A stretch of 64,000 bases of DNA from Marinobacter manganoxydans MnI7-9 (GTDB lineage: Bacteria; Pseudomonadota; Gammaproteobacteria; Pseudomonadales; Oleiphilaceae), in assembly GCF_000235625.1 (NCBI RefSeq), contig NZ_AGTR01000085.1, positions 372,001 through 436,000 of the forward strand, given 5' to 3'. Each line of letters starts with the position of its first letter. Within the stretch, counting starts at the first letter, position 1. Of the stretch, positions 42,747 to 50,685 are shown in pieces. The translations under genes and the position numbers were made by a program. The notes below the pieces were generated by a model. It saw only the letters and a list, made by a program, of their open reading frames with translations, did not search any database and had not been told where the DNA came from.

Positions 42747-43994
42747 TTACAGCCCGAAGCTGCCGTAGGGAATAAACCGCACGGGGGTGCCCGGCTCTAT
42801 CTGCTGGGCGCTTTCATCCAGTTCCATCAGTCCGTCGGACCAGGCCAGGCCGGTCACCCGGCCGGAGCCTTCCGAACCGAACACCTCAACCTGCCCATCC
42901 CGAACCCGTGCCCGCAGCATCTCGCTGCGCCCGGGTTTTTTGTTCTTGGAAAAATTGGCCGGCATCACATAGGCCTGTGGCTCAAACCATTCCGCGCCTG
43001 CCAACAACGCCATGGCCGGAGCACCAAACCGCAGGGCACAGACCCAGGCGGCCACCGGATTACCCGGCAGCCCAACGACCGGCGTGCCCTGGAACATGGC
43101 GAGCGCCAGAGGCCGGCCGGGTTTAATGGCGATGCGCCAGTTGCTGATGTCGCCATGGGCTTTCAGTGTTTTTGACACGTGGTCTTCGTCGCCGGCAGAC
43201 ACGCCACCGCTGGTCAGGATCAGGTCGCAGTGTTCCGCGCCGCGCTCAAGCGCTGCTTTCACCTCTTCGGCCCGGTCCAGCGCATGGCCTAGATCCACGA
43301 GCTCGTAGCCCAGTTGCGAAACCAGGGCGCTGAGCATAGGGCGGTTGGCGTCGTAAATCTGCCAGTCGGTAACAGTTGCCCCGACCGGTTTCACTTCATC
43401 ACCAGTGGACAGCACACCAACTCGCAGTCGTTGATAGATGTCGACGGATTCCACGCCCACGCTGGCTAGTACCGAAATCTGGGTCGGGCTCAGGCGGGTT
43501 CCGGTTGTGAGGATCTTGTCCTTTGCCTTTATGTCTTCTCCGGCTTTGCGGGCATTGGCGCCTGCTTTTAGCGTGCCGTTCAGGTGCAGATGGCCATCCG
43601 CGACATCGCAGTCTTCTTCCAGAACCACGGTATCTGTGCCGGCTGGAATGACCGCTCCGGTCAGAATCCGGATTGCGTGGCCTTCGGGCACCTGGCCTGT
43701 GTATGGCTCACCGGCGGCACTGCGACCTTCGACCAGGGGTAGGGTGCAGGGCACGTCCGTCACCGGTCCGGCCAGGGCATAGCCGTCGACGGCGGAATTG
43801 TTGCTTGGGGGATGAGCCCGGGGCGCATGGACATCGTTTGCCAGGATGCGGCCGTTTACCTGGGAGAGGGGAACGGCGCGCTCAATCTCCACCACAGGAT
43901 GTAACCGTGAACGCAAACGCTCAAGGGCCTCTTCAACCGGGGTCCAGTTGACGCCGGGGGGTAGGGCAAAGCAGTCGTTGCGAAGCGGTTTCAT
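42747..43994 (-). CDS. moeA: Molybdopterin molybdenumtransferase MoeA
   Basis: 415 residues. MoeA landmarks are NSAVDGYAL near residue 65, GSxP-like IRILTGAVIPAGTDTVV, the active-site LTSGGVSAGDEDHV, KPGRPLALAMF and VGLPGNPVAAWV. It inserts molybdate (or tungstate) into adenylylated molybdopterin. It is last in the fdhD-mobA-mobB-moeA run on the minus strand, 26 bases after mobB. The length and domain order are normal. Confidence 0.93.
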   Translation of the reverse strand: MKPLRNDCFALPPGVNWTPVEEALERLRSRLHPVVEIERAVPLSQVNGRILANDVHAPRAHPPSNNSAVDGYALAGPVTDVPCTLPLVEGRSAAGEPYTGQVPEGHAIRILTGAVIPAGTDTVVLEEDCDVADGHLHLNGTLKAGANARKAGEDIKAKDKILTTGTRLSPTQISVLASVGVESVDIYQRLRVGVLSTGDEVKPVGATVTDWQIYDANRPMLSALVSQLGYELVDLGHALDRAEEVKAALERGAEHCDLILTSGGVSAGDEDHVSKTLKAHGDISNWRIAIKPGRPLALAMFQGTPVVGLPGNPVAAWVCALRFGAPAMALLAGAEWFEPQAYVMPANFSKNKKPGRSEMLRARVRDGQVEVFGSEGSGRVTGLAWSDGLMELDESAQQIEPGTPVRFIPYGSFGL

Positions 43995-44020
43995 GGATCT
44001 TCGGCTCCTGGTTGGGCTGT

Positions 44021-44512
44021 TCAGGCTGGCTGACGGTTGAGAATAAAATCAGCGATGGCGGGGATATCGTTGATGTCGAACACGGGTCCCGAGAACTCGG
44101 CAGCGTAGTCCGACGCCACGGCAACAATGCTCGGATCCTCGGTGAACAGCGGTGACCGCGAACCCTCCCGCCGGTGCACCTCGATCTTGGCGTGGGAGTG
44201 GGTCTTGAAACCCTCCACCACCACCCAGTCGCAGGGGCCCAGCCGGGACAGTAATTCGTCCAGCGTTGGCTCTGTTGCCCCCCGGAGTTCGTGCATGATC
44301 GCGAAGCGCTGACCACCGGCCAGTATGACCTCACGGGCACCGGCGTCCCGGTGCTTGTAGCTGTCTGTTCCGGGCTGATCCACATCCACCATGTGGTGGG
44401 CATGCTTGATCGAGTTGACCGTTAGCCCTCTGCTGGAGAGCTCCCGAATCAGAGCCGCGGCCAGTGTGGTCTTTCCGGAGTTTTTCCAACCTACGATGCC
44501 TATTACGTTCAC
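44021..44512 (-). CDS. mobB: Molybdopterin-guanine dinucleotide biosynthesis adapter MobB
   Basis: 163 residues from the GTG at 44512, which overlaps the mobA stop by four bases (GTGA); the frame is open upstream but only inside mobA. The P-loop GIVGWKNSGKTTLAAALI opens the protein, and IKHAHHMVDVDQPGTDSYKHRDAGA is the MobB signature. DWVVVEGFKTHSHAKIEVHR is the Walker B-like region. It is a GTP-binding accessory to MobA in MGD synthesis. Confidence 0.92.
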   Translation of the reverse strand: MNVIGIVGWKNSGKTTLAAALIRELSSRGLTVNSIKHAHHMVDVDQPGTDSYKHRDAGAREVILAGGQRFAIMHELRGATEPTLDELLSRLGPCDWVVVEGFKTHSHAKIEVHRREGSRSPLFTEDPSIVAVASDYAAEFSGPVFDINDIPAIADFILNRQPA

Positions 44513-45096
44513 TTCAGGTGCTGCTCCGCCCAGGCCAGATCGTCCGGCGTATTGATGTTGAAAAAGTCGCCCTCGTCGAACACTACCAGGGTTTCGCCCT
44601 GGGCCTGTGTCCACTGGCGGATCTTGCGCACGCCATCGTTCAGGGCGGCTCGCAGATCATGCCGCAAAGCGACCTGCCAGCGGCCGAAGGTCGGCTGGGG
44701 CAGCCGGCCCCGTTCGGGGTCCGGCGTGGCCGCCAGCACCACCGGGGTGTCATGTTCAGCCAGCCTGACAGCCAGATCCCTGGGAAAGGACGGAGTATCG
44801 GCCGCAACGCTGATCAGCCAGTCATGGCCCTGTTCGGCGGCCCAGTCCATGCCCGCGAGCACGCCTGCCAGCGGCCCCGGAAAACCCTCGATGGAATCGG
44901 CCACTACCGGCAACCCCAGGTCGTCAAACCGGCTTGAATCGCCGTTGGCATTCAACACCACGGCGTCGACCTGAGGCGTGATCCGCTCAATTACCCGCTG
45001 GATCAGTGACTGGTCGCCGAGCATGAGCCGGCCTTTGTCGCCGCCGCCCATGCGGTTTGCCTGGCCGCCCGCCAGGATGACTGCACAATCAGTCAT
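44509..45096 (-). CDS. mobA: Molybdenum cofactor guanylyltransferase MobA
   Basis: 195 residues. The nucleotidyltransferase loop VILAGGQANRMGGGDKGRLML is at the N-terminus (written here in two parts: ILAGGQANRMGG and DKGRLML). Further blocks are PLAGVLAGMDWA and DTPSFPRDLAVRLAE. It attaches GMP to molybdopterin, making the MGD cofactor that FdhA needs. It starts 12 bases after fdhD and is coupled to mobB. Confidence 0.93.
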   Translation of the reverse strand: MTDCAVILAGGQANRMGGGDKGRLMLGDQSLIQRVIERITPQVDAVVLNANGDSSRFDDLGLPVVADSIEGFPGPLAGVLAGMDWAAEQGHDWLISVAADTPSFPRDLAVRLAEHDTPVVLAATPDPERGRLPQPTFGRWQVALRHDLRAALNDGVRKIRQWTQAQGETLVVFDEGDFFNINTPDDLAWAEQHLK

Positions 45097-45108
45097 GCAG
45101 TGCCTCCA

Positions 45109-45978
45109 TTAATCATTCTGAGCGCCTTTGCGACGCAGCTTCTTGTCTTCATCGGGTACCTGCGACAAGTCCTGATCGAACACCAGACGATGCTGGCCGC
45201 TCAGGCAGGTGAATTTCTTGCCTCGCATCCGTCCGATCAGAGTCAGTCCGACCTGCCGGGCGATATCAACGCCCCAGGCGGTGAAACCCGAGCGGCTGAT
45301 CAGCGTGGGAATGCCCATCAGCGATGTCTTGATCACCATTTCCGAGGTCAGTCGTCCGGTGGTGTAGAGGACCTTGTCGGCCGCAGAAATGTTGTTCAGG
45401 TGCATCCAGCCGGCAATTTTATCGACCGCGTTGTGCCGTCCAACGTCCTCCATGTAGGCCAGGATTGTCTGGCCCTGGCAAAGCGCGGTGCCATGAATGG
45501 CGCCGGTTTCCATGTACAGGCTGGGCGTGTGGTTGATCTGATAGGAGAGATCGTAAAAGCTGCTGGTGTGTACCGGGGTGTCCGGTAGCGACAGCCCTTC
45601 GAGGCCCGCCATCATGTCGCCGAAGACCGTGCCCACGGCGCAGCCGGAGGTACGGGTTTTCTTCTCCAGCTTGTCCTCAACATCGGTAACGCCCGCCGTG
45701 CGCACCACCGCGACCTCAAGTTCCTCGTCGAAATCGATCCCGGTGACCTGATCGCTCTCTTTCAGCATGCCCTGGTTCAACAGGAAGCCAAGGGCCAGAT
45801 ACTCCGGGTGATCGCCAATGGTCATGGCGGTGACGATTTCCTGACTGTTCAGGTAGATCGTCAGGGGGCGTTCCTCGATCACGCTGATCGATTTGGCCTC
45901 GCCGTTTTCGTCAACACCCTCCACCGGCCGGGACAGTCGGGGATCTTTGGGATCGGGAAGTATGGGATCAATCGTCAT
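45109..45978 (-). CDS. fdhD: Formate dehydrogenase sulfurtransferase FdhD
   Basis: 289 residues. ERPLTIYLNSQEIVTAMTIG, YLALGFLLNQGML, AYMEDVGRHNAVDKIAGW and YTTGRLTSEMVIKTSLMGIP are FdhD blocks. FdhD transfers sulfur to the Mo/W-bis-MGD cofactor of formate dehydrogenases. The loop that holds Cys-x-x-Cys in E. coli FdhD has only one cysteine here (RTSGCAVGTVFG). It heads the fdhD-mobA-mobB-moeA operon, and the tusA-like gene at 31211 may supply sulfur. Confidence 0.93.
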   Translation of the reverse strand: MTIDPILPDPKDPRLSRPVEGVDENGEAKSISVIEERPLTIYLNSQEIVTAMTIGDHPEYLALGFLLNQGMLKESDQVTGIDFDEELEVAVVRTAGVTDVEDKLEKKTRTSGCAVGTVFGDMMAGLEGLSLPDTPVHTSSFYDLSYQINHTPSLYMETGAIHGTALCQGQTILAYMEDVGRHNAVDKIAGWMHLNNISAADKVLYTTGRLTSEMVIKTSLMGIPTLISRSGFTAWGVDIARQVGLTLIGRMRGKKFTCLSGQHRLVFDQDLSQVPDEDKKLRRKGAQND

Positions 45979-46082
45979 TTTTGTTGTAGCCGTTTCGTGA
46001 ATGCCGCGGAATGGAATATCTACGGAGATTGCCAGAGATTAGCCTATTTGGCATTGGGGAAAAACAGCTGCCTTACACCAAT

Positions 46083-46107
46083 AAAAAACCCCGGCAGCGC
46101 CGGGGTT
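46083..46107 (-). terminator. Rho-independent terminator after tupA
   Basis: On the minus strand a nine-base-pair stem (AACCCCGGC / GCCGGGGTT) with a three-base loop is followed by a T run (A tract at 46083-46088 on the plus strand). It lies 54 bases beyond the tupA stop and separates tupBCA from fdhD. Confidence 0.88.
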
Positions 46108-46160
46108 CAGGTAATACAGGGTTAGACAGGGTGAGGCCAGTGACCCTTGGCCCTGCTGAA

Positions 46161-46967
46161 TTACTTGGCGTTCGGGAAAAACAGTTGCTGTCCATCCACC
46201 TTGAAGTCGGCAATCGCTTGCTGACCTTCTTCGGAGATTAGCCAGTTGTGCCATTTCGCGGCCATCTCATGCTTGAGGTGCGGGTGCTTCTCTTCAGAAA
46301 GCAGCAGGCTGCCGTACTGGTTGAACAGCACTTTGTCACCTTCGAAGAGCAGCTTCAGGTTCTGGCGGTTTTCAAACGCGACCCAGGTTGCGCGGTCTGA
46401 CATCACATAGGCATCCATGGCGGCGGCAGTGTTCAGGGTCGGGCCCATGCCGCTGCCCAGTTCGCGATACCAGCTGCCGCCCGGTTCAACACCGGCACTT
46501 TCCCACAGGCGAAGTTCTGCACGGTTGGTGCCACTGTCGTCACCACGAGAGGCAAACGGTGCCTCTGCTTCGGCAATGGCAGACAGCGCTTCAGCGGCGG
46601 TTTTCGCTGCGCTGATGTTGGCCGGATCATCGGCAGGGCCAATTAATACAAAGTCGTTGTACATCACGTCGGCCCGCTCTGTGGCGTAGCCGTTCTCCAC
46701 AAAACGTTTTTCGCCGGCGGTGTCGTGCACCAGAAGGCTGTCGGCATCACCACGGCGGGCGATTTCGAAGGCCTGGCCGGTACCAACGGCGACAACGCGC
46801 ACTTCGATGCCAGTGGCGTCCTCGAACTTTGGCAGGATCGAATCAAACAGGCCCGAGTTCTCGGTTGAGGTTGTCGAGGCCAGCGTTATGTAATCTTCGG
46901 CGTGGGCGCTGAAGGCCAGGCCCACGGTAGTGACGGCTGCAAGAACCAGGTTAAGGGTCTTTTTCAT
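46161..46967 (-). CDS. tupA: Tungstate-binding periplasmic protein TupA
   Basis: 268 residues with a signal peptide (MKKTLNLVLAAVTTVGLAFS, cleavage after AHA). The anion-binding loop is LASTTSTENSGLF, the TTTS-like motif of TupA proteins, and VGTGQAFEIARRGDADSLLVHD and SRGDDSGTNRAELRLW are further family blocks. TupA binds tungstate with higher affinity than molybdate. It is last in a tupB-tupC-tupA order, 68 bases after tupC. A terminator follows. Molybdate binding cannot be excluded from sequence. Confidence 0.9.
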   Translation of the reverse strand: MKKTLNLVLAAVTTVGLAFSAHAEDYITLASTTSTENSGLFDSILPKFEDATGIEVRVVAVGTGQAFEIARRGDADSLLVHDTAGEKRFVENGYATERADVMYNDFVLIGPADDPANISAAKTAAEALSAIAEAEAPFASRGDDSGTNRAELRLWESAGVEPGGSWYRELGSGMGPTLNTAAAMDAYVMSDRATWVAFENRQNLKLLFEGDKVLFNQYGSLLLSEEKHPHLKHEMAAKWHNWLISEEGQQAIADFKVDGQQLFFPNAK

Positions 46968-47035
46968 TTTGTTTTCTCCTTTTGGTATTCATTCACCAAG
47001 AAATCGGTGGTCCGATGCGGTTTCTTATTGGTGGG

Positions 47036-47779
47036 TCAGGCTACGAGCTCGCCGTTGAGATAGGCCTGTGCCTGCCGCGAGACCGGGGCACGGAAAAACA
47101 TGTCCGCTGGTGTGTGTTCCTGTACCTTGCCTTCCGAAAGAAACAGGACATCGCCGGCCAGTCGCCGGGCCTGGTGGAGATCGTGGGTGGTCATTACGAC
47201 GCGTGTACCCTGCTTGTGAAATTCCTGTACGGCGAGTTCCACGGCCTTAATCGCGGCAGGATCCAGTGCGGAGGTGGGTTCATCCAGAAACAACACTGCC
47301 GGTGAAAGCGACCAGGCACGTGCCAGTGCCAGGCGTTGTTTCTCGCCGCCGGACAGCACCCGCGCAGGCGTGTCGGCGCAGGAGGAGAGGCCAAACCGGG
47401 CCAGGGCTTCGAGAGCCAGCTCTGTGCGCAACTTGCGTGGCACATTGTTGACCGCCAGTGCGTGCCGGAGGTTGGCCAGCGCCGAACGGCGCAAAAGGAT
47501 CGGCGTCTGGAAAACCATGGCCTGGCGGGGCGCGCTGGCGCCTGACCAGCTCACGGCGCCCTCCGTCGGTGTGAGCAGTCCGTGCGCCAGTCGCAGCATG
47601 AGGCTTTTGCCGGCGCCATTGGGGCCCATCACCAGCGTGGGGCCGGGTCCGTCAAGCTTGAACGAACAGGGGCCAAAAAGCCGGTGGCCGAAAGGGTTGA
47701 ACTCGACGCTCTCGAATTGCAGCGACGGCGGTGCACTGAGTTCGATCGGGTTGTTAACGGGCACGTTCAGTGAAGTCAT
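47036..47779 (-). CDS. tupC: Tungstate ABC transporter ATPase TupC
   Basis: 247 residues. Walker A is MGPNGAGKSLMLRL, the signature is LSGGEKQRLALARAW, Walker B is LFLDEPTSALDP and the H-loop is MTTHDLHQARRL. No TOBE regulatory domain follows, as expected for TupC rather than ModC. Its start overlaps the tupB stop by four bases. Confidence 0.9.
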   Translation of the reverse strand: MTSLNVPVNNPIELSAPPSLQFESVEFNPFGHRLFGPCSFKLDGPGPTLVMGPNGAGKSLMLRLAHGLLTPTEGAVSWSGASAPRQAMVFQTPILLRRSALANLRHALAVNNVPRKLRTELALEALARFGLSSCADTPARVLSGGEKQRLALARAWSLSPAVLFLDEPTSALDPAAIKAVELAVQEFHKQGTRVVMTTHDLHQARRLAGDVLFLSEGKVQEHTPADMFFRAPVSRQAQAYLNGELVA

Positions 47780-48474
47780 CCCATGCGCCTTTTAGCCGTT
47801 TCACTCAAAATGTAGGCCGTGGCGTTGATCACCATGACCAGTGTCAGAAGGACAATGCCCAGGCCCAACGCCAGGGGCAGGGCACCCTTGCTTGTCTCCA
47901 GCACAATGGCCGTGGTCATGACCCGGGTCACGCCATCAATATTGCCGCCTACCATCATGACAGCGCCCACTTCTGCGCTGGCCCGGCCGAACCCTGCGAG
48001 CAGAACAGTCAGCAAGGCAAAGCGGGCGTCCCACAACAGGGTGGGCATCATCCGCGCCCGGGACATGCCCAGCGATACGAACTGTTCCCGGTACTCACCC
48101 AGTAACTCCTCCACTTTCTGGCGCGAGAGCGCGGCGAGAATGGGCAATACCAGTATCACCTGCGCAATCACCATGGCGCTGGGCGTGAACAGAAGGCCCA
48201 GTTCACCCAGAGGTCCGGCCCGCGATAACAGCAGGTAAACGCCGAGCCCGGCCACAACCGGAGGCAACCCCATCAAGGCATTCAGCGCAACAACCACACC
48301 GCCGCGCCCGGGGAATTGCCACAATGCAACTGCCGCACCCAGGGGAAACCCCAAAAACGCCGCTATCAGGACCGCCAGAAGCGAAACCTGTAGCGAAAGC
48401 ACCACGATCTGGTACAGCGAAGCGTCGAGGTTCACCAGTAGCGACAGCGCCACGTAAAACGCATTTTCTTCCAC
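47776..48474 (-). CDS. tupB: Tungstate ABC transporter permease TupB
   Basis: 232 residues from a GTG at 48474, which has AAAGGAGA seven bases upstream. In-frame starts at 48501 and 48528 are possible but lack such a site. Five to six membrane helices are seen, with the ABC permease EAA-type loop SLGMSRARMMPTLLWDARFALLTVLLAGFGRASAEVG-like segment. It forms the channel with TupC and heads the operon, divergent from the regulator at 48593. Confidence 0.88.
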   Translation of the reverse strand: MEENAFYVALSLLVNLDASLYQIVVLSLQVSLLAVLIAAFLGFPLGAAVALWQFPGRGGVVVALNALMGLPPVVAGLGVYLLLSRAGPLGELGLLFTPSAMVIAQVILVLPILAALSRQKVEELLGEYREQFVSLGMSRARMMPTLLWDARFALLTVLLAGFGRASAEVGAVMMVGGNIDGVTRVMTTAIVLETSKGALPLALGLGIVLLTLVMVINATAYILSETAKRRMG

Positions 48475-48527
48475 AGCTGCGTCTCCTTTAATGTTGAGCA
48501 TCGTGGCGTTTTTAACTACGCTTTGCA

Positions 48528-48537
48528 CAGCATGCTG
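48528..48537. promoter_or_regulatory. 10-base palindrome in the tupB-regulator divergent gap
   Basis: CAGCATGCTG is a perfect palindrome 54 bases upstream of tupB and 56 bases upstream of the regulator gene. Its central position between the two promoters makes it a candidate operator for the HTH/oxyanion-binding regulator. The sequence is short and the assignment is only positional. Confidence 0.3.
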
Positions 48538-48592
48538 AAAAATATGCAGTCAAAAACAGCCTGATGCTTTACCTGATCCTCCGGAGATTCTG

Positions 48593-49477
48593 ATGCCCCT
48601 TCCCGCCTACCTCACTACGGCCGAGGCTGCTGAGTATCTGCGCCTGAAAGAACGCAAGGTCTATGATCTCGTCAGCCAGGGTGTTATTCCCTGCGTTCGG
48701 GTCACAGGAAAGCTATTGTTCCCGCGCCAGCGTATTGATTTGTGGTTGATGAACCACCTTGAAGGTGACGATGCGATCAGTGCTCCAACGCTGCCGGTGC
48801 TAGTGGGTAGCCAGGACCCGCTGCTGGAGTGGGCGGTAAAGGAGAGCAACGCCGAGCTTGCCATGTTGTGCCAGGGTAGCGGCGATGGGGTTCAGCGCCT
48901 GGTGGACGGGCGCGCGATGGTCGCTGGCATGCACATCTGGCACGCGGAGAGTGAGCGATACAACGATCCGGCCACCCTGGGTTTGACTGGCATGAGGGAC
49001 CTGGTGCTGATTCGCTGGGCCAAGCGCCAGCAGGGGCTCCTCCTGGCGCCCGGCAACCCTCACGGACTCACGCGGCTTGAGGATATCGCCCGACCAGGCC
49101 TTCGCCTTGCCCACCGCCAGCCCGATGCCGGTGTCAGCCATCTGCTGCAGGGGCTGCTTGCCCGCCATCGTATAGATGGCAGTCAGCTTACCTGGGCCGC
49201 CCATCCCTCGCTCAGTGAGGACGATCTGGCACTGGCCATTCGCCAGGGGGAGGCGGATGTGGGCGTGGGTATTGAAGCGGCTGCCAGGCGCCAGGGGCTG
49301 GCATTTATTCCCCTGCAGCAGGAGCACTTTGACCTGGCCATGCGCAGGCGCCATTACTTCGAGCCGGCCATGCAGCGTTTGCTGGAGTTCGCCCGTTGCG
49401 AGCGTTTTGTTCAGCGCGCCGAGGCGTTGGGGGGGTATGATATAAGTGAGCTTGGTAAAGTGATGTATAACGCTTGA
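48593..49477 (+). CDS. HTH plus periplasmic-binding-like regulator, probably tungstate/molybdate responsive
   Basis: 294 residues. The N-terminal ~55 residues are an excisionase/MerR-type DNA-binding domain (LTTAEAAEYLRLKERKVYDLVSQGVIP). The rest is a PBP-like domain without signal peptide (LPVLVGSQDPLLEW, GLLLAPGNPHGLTRLEDIARPGLRLAHRQPDAG, GEADVGVGIEAAARRQGLAF), similar to oxyanion-binding TupA/ModA-type folds. This one-component design next to tupBCA and a MOT1 transporter points to control of metal-oxyanion uptake. CCGGAG precedes the start. The ligand is inferred. Confidence 0.82.
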   Translation: MPLPAYLTTAEAAEYLRLKERKVYDLVSQGVIPCVRVTGKLLFPRQRIDLWLMNHLEGDDAISAPTLPVLVGSQDPLLEWAVKESNAELAMLCQGSGDGVQRLVDGRAMVAGMHIWHAESERYNDPATLGLTGMRDLVLIRWAKRQQGLLLAPGNPHGLTRLEDIARPGLRLAHRQPDAGVSHLLQGLLARHRIDGSQLTWAAHPSLSEDDLALAIRQGEADVGVGIEAAARRQGLAFIPLQQEHFDLAMRRRHYFEPAMQRLLEFARCERFVQRAEALGGYDISELGKVMYNA

Positions 49478-49515
49478 ACCACAACAATAAACAGACCAAT
49501 CAGGCAGGAGCCCGC

Positions 49516-50685
49516 ATGGGTTCGACCGGAATGCAAGGTTCGAACGGACACAAGCGTTCGGCCGGAAAGAATCTTATTCACGAACTCAGTGGTGCGCTGG
49601 GGGATATCGGCACCTTGCTGCCGCTGAGTCTCGGGGCCATTGGCGTGGCAGGACTGGCGCCGGTACCGGTGCTGCTGGGGTTTGCCGTCTTCTATATCGC
49701 GACCGGGCTTTATTATCGCCTGCCAGTACCCGTGCAGCCCATGAAAGCGGTGGCCGCGCTCCTGCTTACCACCCAGGTCAGTGCCCAGAGCCTTATCGCC
49801 AGTGGCGTTCTGATCGGTGCCATTCTCTTGCTTCTGGGTTCAACCGGGTGGATCAACCGGGCGGCCCGCCTGGTGCCGGGGTCGGTGCTGAGCGGCCTTC
49901 AGCTGGGGCTGGGTTTGTTGTTAGCCAGCATGAGCCTGGAACTGATGGCCACTTCTCTGCCGTTGGGCCTCGTTATCCTTGCGTTGCTGGCCATCACCCT
50001 GAAACTTTTCCCCAGTTGGCCTGCGGCACTGCTGGGCCTTGCTCTGGCCATGGTTCTCGGGGCCCTGCTAGGTTCGCCCGGGCTGCCGTTGCCGGCTGAT
50101 CCGGCGATCTTTTCTATGCCCCAGTTGCCGTCAATGGATGAATGGCAGCAAGGCTTTTCCATCCTGGTGCTGCCACAACTGGCGCTGACCATCACCAACG
50201 CCATCGTTCTGACGGCCCTGGTGGTTGGGGATTATTTCGGGGATCAGTCACACCGGGTCTCGCCAGCACGTCTGTCGGTGACAACAGGCCTGGCCAATCT
50301 CTTCCTGGTACCGTTCGGTGCGCTGCCCATGTGCCACGGCGCGGGTGGTGTGGCGGCTCATTACCGCTTCGGCGCCAGGACTGGCCTGGCGCCGGTTCTG
50401 TTGGGCACCGGTTTGCTCCTGATCGCATTCGTGCCCGGCGGTCTGTCGTTCATCGCCGCCGTTCCCGCGGCCGGTCTCGGTGCCCTGCTAATGGTGGCGG
50501 CTGTCGAGCTTGGCCTGACCAAGCGTCTCTGGGTCGCCAAACCTTCCTGTTGGCCAGTGATCGGGATAACGGCACTGGTCACCTTCTGGGCCGATCCGTT
50601 TTTCGGATTCCTGGCCGGGGTTGCTTCGGAGACTTTCAGGGCCGCCTGGGTGCGGGGAAGGATTAGCGGTGCTCATCAGGACTGA
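49516..50685 (+). CDS. MOT1-type molybdate/sulfate transporter
   Basis: 389 residues from the ATG at 49516, with CAGGAG upstream; a TTG at 49474 is open in frame but overlaps the previous gene. About ten membrane helices are present. Two related repeats typical of MOT1 proteins are seen: LSGALGDIGTLLPLSLGAIG with PVPVQPMKAVAALL near the N-terminus and NLFLVPFGALPMCHGAGGVAAHYRFGARTG in the second half. MOT1 proteins import molybdate. The gene follows the regulator closely. Thus both a tungstate and a molybdate route flank the cofactor genes. Its 3' end overlaps the convergent pseudogene by 23 bases. Confidence 0.85.
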   Translation: MGSTGMQGSNGHKRSAGKNLIHELSGALGDIGTLLPLSLGAIGVAGLAPVPVLLGFAVFYIATGLYYRLPVPVQPMKAVAALLLTTQVSAQSLIASGVLIGAILLLLGSTGWINRAARLVPGSVLSGLQLGLGLLLASMSLELMATSLPLGLVILALLAITLKLFPSWPAALLGLALAMVLGALLGSPGLPLPADPAIFSMPQLPSMDEWQQGFSILVLPQLALTITNAIVLTALVVGDYFGDQSHRVSPARLSVTTGLANLFLVPFGALPMCHGAGGVAAHYRFGARTGLAPVLLGTGLLLIAFVPGGLSFIAAVPAAGLGALLMVAAVELGLTKRLWVAKPSCWPVIGITALVTFWADPFFGFLAGVASETFRAAWVRGRISGAHQD

